From DASUZB01 sp036377075 (GTDB taxonomy: Bacteria > Actinomycetota > CALGFH01), in contig DASUZB010000250.1 of the NCBI GenBank assembly GCA_036377075.1, positions 1-6,542 of the forward strand: a DNA stretch of 6,542 nucleotides, given 5' to 3'. The position numbers and the translations under genes were made by a program. Positions 1-5,380 of this stretch are shown here, piece by piece. The notes under the pieces were generated by a model. It was given only the letters and a program-made list of their open reading frames with translations, was not told the DNA's origin and made no database searches. Numbering within the stretch: position 1 is the stretch's first letter; each line of letters starts with the position of its first letter.

Positions 1-1
1 C

Positions 2-205
2 CTAGCGGCCAGCGCGGCGCAGCGACCTCCGACCCTCCTGCTGCTCACGGTCTGCTTCCACTTGAGATGTCACCGAGGCGCCGGCCGCTCGAGCGGTCAG
101 AAGCTGCCACCGATCTTTGATCCCGACGATCCCGCCGAGAACGGCTCCCGTGAGGGTGGCCTTGCTGCCGCCGTTCTCCTTGCTCGCGAGGTAGCCGCCA
201 AGGAT
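2..205 (-). pseudogene. Possible 3' remnant of a glycine-zipper-like protein
   Basis: This is an open minus-strand stretch downstream of the monooxygenase, ending at a TAG at 4-2. It encodes a peptide with LGGYLASKENGGSK followed by a glycine-spaced hydrophobic run, TGAVLGGIVGIK, which resembles membrane-inserting glycine zippers. Over the first 34 codons (205 down to 104) GC content rises from about 50% at codon position 2 to 62% at position 1 and 85% at position 3. That is the signature of real coding sequence in a high-GC genome. Downstream of that the codon bias and the protein-like character fade. No ATG, GTG or TTG start with a ribosome-binding site precedes it; GGAGGAG at 211-217 is followed only by an ATC. 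I read it as a truncated or frameshifted gene end. I do not recognise the family, and a chance open frame is possible. Confidence 0.35.
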
Positions 206-234
206 GGCGCTCCTCCGCGGTGCCTCCCTTGGGC

Positions 235-1362
235 CTAGGGGTTCTCGATGAGCGGGCCGAAGCGGTGGCGCAGCATCGCCGATCCCCGTTCGCGCAGCAC
301 GCCGTTGCGGACCTGCGGTGGCATCCGGAAGCCCTCCGCCACCGCCAGGCTCTCCCGATGGACCCGGTCGACCCGCGGCCGGCGCCGTTCGGCGTAGGCG
401 GCCAGCGCGCGCTCGACGGTCGGCGCCGCGCGGAGGACCTCGGCGAGCACCCAGGCGTCCTCGAGCGCCAGGTTGCCGCCCTGACCCATCATCGGCGAGC
501 TGGCGTGGGCGGCGTCCCCGATCAGCACCACGCGGCCGGTGTGCCAGCGCTCCTGCTCCACCCACTCGATCGGGGAGCAGTGGATCTGCTCGTCACGGTC
601 CAGGCGGCTCAGGTAGTCCGCGATCCCCGTCCCGAACGCGGCGAAACGGTCGCGGAGCCGCCCGAGCCGGCCCTCCACCGGGTCGTGGTGGCGCCGGTGC
701 GCGGTGTTCCCGAACCCGTAGGTGAGCCCGTCGCCGACCGGGCACATCCCGAAGAAGCAGCCGTCGCCCAGCCACATCTGCACGCTGGGCGCCCCGGACA
801 GGCGGATCGGGGCCAGGCTGCGCCACACGATCTGCCCCCCGAAGGTGGGCACCACCTTGCCCATGGTGTGGTCCCGGACGGCCGAATGGATGCCGTCCGC
901 CCCGACGACCAGGCCGTAGGCCCCTGTCGAGCCGTCGGTGAAGGTGACCGAGACCCGCCGGTCGTCCTCCACCAGCGACGTGATCGAGGTCCCCAGCCTG
1001 CACGGCGTCGCGGCCGCGCCCTCGACCAGCACCTGCTGCAGGCGGGCGCGGGTGATGCCGGTGCACGGCCCGACGTCGCCCCAGAGGTCCTCCAGGTCGG
1101 TCTCGGACAGGACCTCGCCCTGTTGGTCGACGAACATCCAGCGACGCACCGCGCTGCCCGCCCGGCACACGGCGTCGGCCATTCCCAGCCGGCGCAGCAC
1201 GCGCATGCCGTTCGCCTGGACCAGCAGGCCGGCTCCGGGGGCCTGCCAGCCGGGGTTGCGCTCCACCAGCTCCGCCTGGAAGCCATGCTGCCCCAGCGCG
1301 GCGGCCAGGGAGAGGCCGGCGATGCCGCCGCCAACGATCAGGATGCTTCGAACCTCTGCCAT
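235..1362 (-). CDS. FAD-dependent monooxygenase (class A flavoprotein hydroxylase)
   Basis: A 375-aa cytosolic flavoprotein of the PHBH/UbiH-like family, which uses NAD(P)H and O2 to hydroxylate or epoxidise an organic substrate. The N-terminal Rossmann motif is GGGIAGL at residues 11-17, with the ribose-binding acidic residue E34 in LVERN. R105 in ITRARLQ fits the conserved arginine near the flavin. GADGIHSAVR at 154-163 is the family's DG motif, which contacts FAD and NAD(P)H. GDAAHASSPMMGQGGNLALEDA begins at residue 282 and is the second FAD-binding motif. The length is usual for the family and all landmarks are intact, so the enzyme should be functional. The ATG is preceded by GGAAGG at good spacing. 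The gene is divergent from the large LuxR regulator, which may control it. The substrate cannot be told from sequence; aromatic acids, urate-like purines, polyketides and antibiotics are all known for relatives. Confidence 0.95.
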   Translation of the reverse strand: MAEVRSILIVGGGIAGLSLAAALGQHGFQAELVERNPGWQAPGAGLLVQANGMRVLRRLGMADAVCRAGSAVRRWMFVDQQGEVLSETDLEDLWGDVGPCTGITRARLQQVLVEGAAATPCRLGTSITSLVEDDRRVSVTFTDGSTGAYGLVVGADGIHSAVRDHTMGKVVPTFGGQIVWRSLAPIRLSGAPSVQMWLGDGCFFGMCPVGDGLTYGFGNTAHRRHHDPVEGRLGRLRDRFAAFGTGIADYLSRLDRDEQIHCSPIEWVEQERWHTGRVVLIGDAAHASSPMMGQGGNLALEDAWVLAEVLRAAPTVERALAAYAERRRPRVDRVHRESLAVAEGFRMPPQVRNGVLRERGSAMLRHRFGPLIENP

Positions 1363-1368
1363 TCACGG

Positions 1369-1374
1369 CCTTCC
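1369..1374 (-). promoter_or_regulatory. Ribosome-binding site of the monooxygenase
   Basis: The minus strand reads GGAAGG six bases before the ATG at 1362-1360. It supports this start. No better in-frame start with a ribosome-binding site is seen upstream. Confidence 0.6.
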
Positions 1375-1457
1375 AGGTCGCCGGTCGGCCGCTCGACTGT
1401 GCCCGGGGCGCGTCCGGCGTGGTATCCGGGAAATCCCTGAATGGCACGAATCCGCGC

Positions 1458-1486
1458 TTGCCCGGTGGGCGGGCGCCTCTTACGCT
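1458..1486 (+). promoter_or_regulatory. Candidate promoter of the large LuxR regulator (near-leaderless)
   Basis: TTGCCC at 1458-1463 (four of six matches to the sigma-70-type -35 box) and TACGCT at 1481-1486 (a TANNNT -10 box) are separated by exactly 17 bases. Transcription would start around 1492-1495, only a few bases before the ATG at 1497. A leaderless or nearly leaderless transcript, common in actinobacteria, would explain why this ATG has no Shine-Dalgarno sequence. The match is modest and chance is possible. I found no comparably good promoter for the divergent monooxygenase. Confidence 0.35.
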
Positions 1487-1496
1487 CGACGAACGA

Positions 1497-4379
1497 ATGG
1501 CAAGGCACGCCACAGGGGGCATCGTCGGGCGTGTCGAGCAGCTACAGGCTCTCGACGCGGTCCTGCGCGACCTCGAACGCGACCAGGCGAGCTTCGTGAC
1601 CCTGGCCGGTGAGCCCGGGATCGGGAAGACGAGCCTCCTCGCCGAGCTCCGCGCGCGGGCGCACGCGCGCGGCCTGCTCGTGCTCGACGGTCGCGCCATG
1701 GAATTCGAGCGCGACGTTCCGTTCGGCCCGCTCGTGGACGCGCTCGACGACCACCTCGGGTCGCTGCCTCCCCACCGGCTGGAGCGGCTCGGTGCCGGGC
1801 GGCTGGCCGAGCTGGCGCGGGTGTTCCCGTCGCTCGCGGGCTTCGCCGGCCCAGCATTCCTGGAGGGCGAACGCTACCGGCTGCACCGGGCCGTGCGCGC
1901 ACTGCTCGAGGCGCTCGCGGCTGGGCGCGGGCTGCTGCTGGCCCTCGACGACCTCCACTGGGCCGACGAGGCCACCGTCGAGTTGCTGCTCCACCTGCTG
2001 CGCCGTCCGCCGGGGGCGGCCGTGCTGGTCGCGCTGAGCTTCCGGAGCCGGCAGCTCCCCGGCTCGCTCCAAACCGCCCTGCAGGCCGCCGAGCGCGAGG
2101 GCACCCTGGCGCGGGCGCTGGAGCTCGGGCCGTTGAGCGAGCGCGATACCTACGAGCTCGTCGCCGAACGTGCGCTCGACCGCGCCACCCGCCGCGAGGT
2201 CTACGAGCTCTCCGGTGGCAACCCCTTCTACGCCGAGCAGCTTGCCCGCCTCGGCACGGGCGCGGCCACCGCGACCGTGGCAGGGCCGGACGGGGAGGTG
2301 CCGGAGCGCGTGCTGGCCGCGATCGCCGAGGAGCTACGGGCGCTCCCCCAGCCGGCGGCGCTGCTGCTCCAGGGCGGCGCGGTCGCCGGCGACCCCTTCG
2401 AGCTGGAGCTCGCGGTCGCCGCCTGCGGGTGCGAGGCCGCAGCGGCACCCCGCCTGGTCGACCAGCTCCTCGCCGCCGACCTCGTCCGCGCGACGCCGGC
2501 GCCGCGACGGTTCCGCTTCCGCCACCCGATCGTGCGCGCCGCGGTCTACGAGTCGGCCGGCCACGGCTGGCGGCTCGGCGCCCACACGCGCGCGGCCGAC
2601 GCGCTCGCGCGGCGCGGCGCGCCGCCGAGCGCCCGCGCCCACCACGTCGAGCGCTCGGCCCGGCGAGGGGACGCCGCGGCGCGATCGCTGCTCGTCGAGG
2701 CCGCCCGGGGGGCGCAGGCGCGCGCGCCCGCGGCCGCGGCCCGCTGGTACGAGGCGGCGCTCGACCTCACCCCTACGGAGGCCTCCGCCGAGCGGCTCGG
2801 GCTGCTCATCCCGCTGGCGCGGACGGTCGCCGCGTGCGGCCGGCTGGCCGCGGCGAGCGGGCGGGTGCAGGAAGCGCTCGAGCTGGTCCCGGACGACCAG
2901 GCGGCCGCGCGCGTGGAGCTGACCACGCTGTCGGCGGGGATCGCCCGGCTGAGCGGCCGGCACCGTGAGGCGAGCGCCCAGCTCGTCTCGGCCCTCGACG
3001 CGCTCGGCGAGGAACCCTCACCGGAACGGTGCGCGCTCGAGATCGAGCTGGCCGCCGAGCCCGGGTACACCACCAAGGTGTCGGCGGCGAGCCGGCGCGG
3101 CGAGCGCGCCCTGGAGACCGCCGAGTCCCTGGGCGATCCGGCGCTGCGGGCCTCCGCGGCAGCCGCGCTCACGGTCCGGGCCAACATGCACGGCCGGGTG
3201 CACGAGGCACTGCGGTACGCCGGGATCGCGGCCGCGCTCGTCGACGAGCTCGACGACGCCCGGCTGGCCACGCACATCGACGCGCTGCACCACCTCGGCG
3301 GCATGGAGCCGTACCTGAACGCCTACGAGGACGCCATCCGGCACCTCTCACGCGGCGTCGCGCTCTCGCGCAGGACCGGCAACGGCCGGTTCCTGATCCC
3401 GCTGCTCAAGCAACTCGCCTACGCGCAGGCGATGGTCGGGCGCGTCGCGCAGGCACGCCAGACGGCGGAGGACGCCGTCGAGGTGGCCCGCCTCGCGGGC
3501 ATACCGGCGCTGCTGCTCTGGGCGCTCCTGGGCCAGGTCATGGTCGAGGTCGAGGCCGGCGACTTCCGCACGGCGGGCGCGATCGCGGCCGAGGGGCACG
3601 AGCTCGGAGCCACGCTGGAGCCCAGCATGTTCGCCTACAAGATCGACGCCTACTACGGCTGGACGCGGTTCGAGCTGGGCGAGCCTGAGCGCTGCGTCGA
3701 CCTCGTCCACGACACGGGCCCGGCCGCGGTCGATCCCGAGAAGGTGACCAGCCGTCCACCGCTGTGGGAGGCGCTCGTGCGCGCCCTCCTCGCGCTCGAC
3801 CGGCGCGCCGACGCGACCCGCGTCGTGGAATGGATCGAGCAGGCGGCGGCGGACGCGCCGCTGCCCATGCCGCGCTGCCACGCGCGCCGTGCACGCGCCG
3901 CGCTCCAGCTCGCCGCCGGGAGCGCGGCGGACGCCGCGCGGCTCGCGCTCGCCGCCGCGGACGACGCCGAGCGGGCCGGCGCGCGGGTCGAGGCGGCCCG
4001 CTCCCGGACGCTCGCCGCGCGCGCCCTCGCCGCCGCGGGTGAGGAGGCGAGCGCGATCGCCCAGGCGGAACGCGCCCATCGCGAGCTCGCCGGCTACGGC
4101 GCCAACGGGCACCGCGACGAGGCCGCCGCCGTGCTCCGTGGACTCGGGCGGCGGGTCACGCGCCAGGGTGCCCGCGGCAAGGGCCGGGGCGTCGCCTCTC
4201 TGAGCGCACGCGAGCTCGAGGTGGCACGGCTCGTGGCGGACGGGATGTCCAACCGGGAGATCGCGGCAGCTCTCTTTCTCAGCGAGAAGACCATCGAGAC
4301 GCACCTCGCCCGCGCCTTCGGCAAGCTCGGCGTGAACAAGCGCGCGGCGCTGGCCAGCCGGATCGCCACGCACCACTGA
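1497..4379 (+). CDS. Large ATPase-type LuxR-family transcriptional regulator (STAND/LAL type)
   Basis: A 960-aa regulator combining a signal-transduction ATPase with a C-terminal DNA-binding domain. An AAA-type ATPase module comes first: the entry motif GIVGR at residues 8-12, the Walker A motif GEPGIGKT at 38-45, and the Walker B motif LLLALDDLHWAD at 146-157, followed by VLVALSFRS near 177. LSGGNPFYAEQL at 238-249 and RFRHPIVRAAVYESA near 340 are typical of the module's C-terminal lid and winged-helix part. Residues about 380-880 are alanine- and leucine-rich helical repeats of the TPR kind, the usual ligand or partner sensor. The last 59 residues form a GerE/LuxR helix-turn-helix, LSARELEVARLVADGMSNRE onward with the recognition helix in SEKTIETHLARAF. 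ATP binding is expected to switch the protein into a DNA-binding state. An in-frame GTG at 1419 would add 26 residues of unconserved sequence; I prefer the ATG because the family begins close to the VGR motif and a promoter lies just upstream. The gene looks intact and is divergent from the monooxygenase, a likely target. The inducer is unknown. Confidence 0.94.
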   Translation: MARHATGGIVGRVEQLQALDAVLRDLERDQASFVTLAGEPGIGKTSLLAELRARAHARGLLVLDGRAMEFERDVPFGPLVDALDDHLGSLPPHRLERLGAGRLAELARVFPSLAGFAGPAFLEGERYRLHRAVRALLEALAAGRGLLLALDDLHWADEATVELLLHLLRRPPGAAVLVALSFRSRQLPGSLQTALQAAEREGTLARALELGPLSERDTYELVAERALDRATRREVYELSGGNPFYAEQLARLGTGAATATVAGPDGEVPERVLAAIAEELRALPQPAALLLQGGAVAGDPFELELAVAACGCEAAAAPRLVDQLLAADLVRATPAPRRFRFRHPIVRAAVYESAGHGWRLGAHTRAADALARRGAPPSARAHHVERSARRGDAAARSLLVEAARGAQARAPAAAARWYEAALDLTPTEASAERLGLLIPLARTVAACGRLAAASGRVQEALELVPDDQAAARVELTTLSAGIARLSGRHREASAQLVSALDALGEEPSPERCALEIELAAEPGYTTKVSAASRRGERALETAESLGDPALRASAAAALTVRANMHGRVHEALRYAGIAAALVDELDDARLATHIDALHHLGGMEPYLNAYEDAIRHLSRGVALSRRTGNGRFLIPLLKQLAYAQAMVGRVAQARQTAEDAVEVARLAGIPALLLWALLGQVMVEVEAGDFRTAGAIAAEGHELGATLEPSMFAYKIDAYYGWTRFELGEPERCVDLVHDTGPAAVDPEKVTSRPPLWEALVRALLALDRRADATRVVEWIEQAAADAPLPMPRCHARRARAALQLAAGSAADAARLALAAADDAERAGARVEAARSRTLAARALAAAGEEASAIAQAERAHRELAGYGANGHRDEAAAVLRGLGRRVTRQGARGKGRGVASLSARELEVARLVADGMSNREIAAALFLSEKTIETHLARAFGKLGVNKRAALASRIATHH

Positions 4380-4416
4380 CCACTGGACCCGCCCGGCGGC
4401 CGGGCGGGTCCAGTGG
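4380..4416. terminator. Perfect 17-bp hairpin between convergent genes, probable bidirectional terminator
   Basis: CCACTGGACCCGCCCGG at 4380-4396 pairs perfectly with CCGGGCGGGTCCAGTGG at 4400-4416 around a CGG loop. The stem starts directly after the TGA of the plus-strand regulator (4377-4379) and ends one base before the TGA of the minus-strand methyltransferase remnant (4420-4418). With one bulged G the two stop codons themselves pair (TGA with TCA), lengthening the stem to 20 pairs. No T-tract follows on either strand, which is common for hairpin terminators in high-GC actinobacteria. The symmetry lets it serve both converging transcripts. Confidence 0.8.
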
Positions 4417-4417
4417 G

Positions 4418-4964
4418 TCACGCGGGTGGGCGCTGGCCCCAGGCGGTGGCCATGAGGGGCGGTGCGTAGTGGCTCGATCCATCCGCGGCCACGGCGAGGA
4501 AGCGCGCAACGTCGTCGGCGGTGACCAGTCCGGTGCCGGCGAGGCGTACGGCGAGCTGCTCGGCGCTTCCCCGGACCCAGTGCTCGCTCCCGCCGGCCAC
4601 GACCGGGGTGTGCACCTCAGCGCCGACGTTCACCAACCCGGCCGCCTTCAACCCGCCGAGCAGCCGCGTGCCGTAACCGGCGTCGGCATGGGCCTCCTCG
4701 AACACCGCCTCGAAGGCGCGATACAGCCGCTCGACCAGTGGGGCATGCTCGGCTGGGTGGGTGTACTGCGCCAGCGCGGCCGCCATCGGGCCGCCGAAGT
4801 TCACGTCCTCGATCACCGCCCACCCGCCGGGGCGAATGGCGGCGACCACGCGCTCCAGCGCGCCCTGGTGGTCGGGGATGTGCATGATCACCGCGCGTGC
4901 ATGGGCCAGGGCGATCGCGTTCCATCGTCCATGCCGGATCGAACACGTAGGTGCTGGTGCTCAT
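4418..4964 (-). pseudogene. SAM-dependent methyltransferase, core deleted and frameshifted
   Basis: Two parts of one class I methyltransferase lie next to each other in different frames. The N-terminal part starts at the ATG 4964-4962 behind a strong ribosome-binding site and reads MSTSTYVFDPAWTMERDR, a familiar opening for actinobacterial methyltransferases. About 18 codons later homology jumps, one frame over, to AHARAVIMHIPDH near 4912-4874. From there it continues through RPGGWAVIEDVNF to a full C-terminal half ending PLMATAWGQRPPA at the TGA 4420-4418. The glycine-rich SAM-binding motif I and the following acidic motif are missing. Judged from usual family lengths of about 270-280 aa, roughly 90-100 residues have been lost. 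Without the SAM site no methyl transfer is expected. The 157-residue C-terminal frame could at most be translated from the internal GTG at 4891. An assembly collapse could mimic the deletion. The original substrate cannot be inferred. Confidence 0.85.
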
Positions 4965-4969
4965 GCGAC

Positions 4970-4975
4970 ACCTCC
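4970..4975 (-). promoter_or_regulatory. Strong ribosome-binding site of the methyltransferase remnant
   Basis: The minus strand reads GGAGGT five bases before the ATG at 4964-4962. It fixes the original start of the broken methyltransferase and shows that the 5' end of the gene is still well preserved. Confidence 0.7.
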
Positions 4976-5028
4976 AGGGGCGAGCCCCAGCGACCGGCCC
5001 GAGGCGGTTCCCCGCCCCAGCCATGGGC

Positions 5029-5229
5029 TCAAGCGGACGCGAGCTGCGCGGTGGCTGGAATGGGGTCGGGCCGCGCGCCGGCGAGGGTCTCGGCCGGCGG
5101 GGTCAGCCAGTGGTTGTTGACGCAGCCGGTCTTGAGGTGCTCGACCGGGCCGTCGGTGCTTCCCAGCGAGAACCGGTCGGTGATCCTGGCGGGGGCACCG
5201 CACTGCGGGCAGGGGATGGATTGGTCCAT
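5029..5229 (-). CDS. Small zinc-ribbon-like protein of unknown function
   Basis: A 66-aa protein with no signal peptide or membrane segment. It begins MDQSIPCPQCGAPARITDRF. C7 and C10 form a CPxCG knuckle, and C36 with H40 (TGCVNNHW) can complete a metal site, giving a CxxC-x25-CxxxH arrangement that probably binds one zinc. The middle segment STDGPVEHLKTGC looks conserved in style. The C-terminal tail after about residue 48 is alanine- and proline-rich and probably unstructured. An AGGAG at 5237-5241 lies seven bases before the ATG and supports the start. The gene lies 64 bp upstream of the methyltransferase remnant on the same strand, so the two may have shared a transcript. I recall similar short proteins only as hypothetical actinobacterial proteins. 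Binding to nucleic acid or to another protein is a guess from the fold. Confidence 0.72.
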   Translation of the reverse strand: MDQSIPCPQCGAPARITDRFSLGSTDGPVEHLKTGCVNNHWLTPPAETLAGARPDPIPATAQLASA

Positions 5230-5236
5230 GGCGGGG

Positions 5237-5241
5237 CTCCT
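5237..5241 (-). promoter_or_regulatory. Ribosome-binding site of the zinc-ribbon gene
   Basis: The minus strand reads AGGAG seven bases before the ATG at 5229-5227. It lies directly against the inverted repeat at 5242-5263. Confidence 0.65.
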
Positions 5242-5263
5242 GTGGTGAGGGTGCTGTCACCAC
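5242..5263. promoter_or_regulatory. Inverted repeat abutting the ribosome-binding site, possible operator or leader hairpin
   Basis: GTGGTGA at 5242-5248 and TCACCAC at 5257-5263 are perfect 7-bp inverted arms around an 8-base spacer. On the minus strand the element ends exactly where the AGGAG begins. It could be a protein-binding operator (arm centres 15 bp apart) or fold in the mRNA as a leader hairpin next to the ribosome-binding site. Function is inferred from position only. Confidence 0.4.
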
Positions 5264-5291
5264 GAGGATCGCGACCCGGCGGCCAGCCGGC

Positions 5292-5309
5292 ATCGCTGCA
5301 TACTGCGAT
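5292..5309. repeat. Short inverted repeat upstream of the zinc-ribbon gene
   Basis: ATCGC at 5292-5296 and GCGAT at 5305-5309 flank the spacer TGCATACT. The element is in the presumed promoter region of the zinc-ribbon gene, which is slightly AT-richer than its surroundings. The arms are short, so chance is quite possible. A regulator-binding site is the main alternative. Confidence 0.22.
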
Positions 5310-5333
5310 CTTCCTTGCCGAGCCGGCGACAGC

Positions 5334-5380
5334 AGGGTCTGGCCGGATAACAGCAGACTGCTGCTATCCGGCCAGACCCT
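5334..5380 (-). terminator. Near-perfect 47-nt inverted repeat, probable terminator of the right-hand LuxR gene
   Basis: The 23-base arm at 5334-5356 is complementary to the 23-base arm at 5358-5380 at 22 of 23 positions, around a single central base. In practice the innermost two pairs would open to give a 5-base loop. The one mismatch (A5350 against C5364) becomes a G-U wobble in RNA copied from the minus strand, but is an A-C clash in plus-strand RNA. This suggests selection on the minus-strand transcript. The TAG stop of the LuxR gene (5366-5364) and its last five codons lie inside the upstream arm. A further GCGAC/GTCGC pair (5326-5330 with 5386-5390) could extend the base. There is no T-tract. 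It separates the regulator from the promoter region of the zinc-ribbon gene. Confidence 0.7.

Noticed and set aside
85..96. A 12-bp perfect palindrome CCGCTCGAGCGG
   Set aside because: It has no loop and no flanking features of a terminator or operator, and such palindromes are common in GC-rich DNA.
196..209. A small hairpin CGCCA-AGGA-TGGCG downstream of the monooxygenase stop
   Set aside because: A 5-bp stem with no T-tract is too weak to call a terminator beside the two much stronger hairpins in the window.
1419..1421. GTG as an upstream start of the large regulator
   Set aside because: It adds 26 residues that do not resemble the family, has no clear ribosome-binding site, and lies upstream of the candidate promoter.
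220..1440. A 406-codon plus-strand open frame lying over the whole monooxygenase
   Set aside because: It is antisense to a gene with clear FAD motifs, has no recognisable domain, and is the usual by-product of high GC at third codon positions.
3348..4421. A 357-codon minus-strand open frame opposite the 3' part of the large regulator
   Set aside because: It is antisense to the helical repeats and helix-turn-helix of an intact gene, and its composition is arginine- and glycine-rich without motifs.
4469..5248. A 259-codon plus-strand open frame across the methyltransferase remnant and zinc-ribbon gene
   Set aside because: The minus-strand frames show protein-family features and good ribosome-binding sites; this one shows neither.
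4961..5293. A 110-codon minus-strand frame over the zinc-ribbon gene
   Set aside because: It overlaps the zinc-ribbon gene in another frame. Its product is arginine- and proline-rich, whereas the zinc-ribbon frame has ordered Cys/His ligands and a ribosome-binding site.
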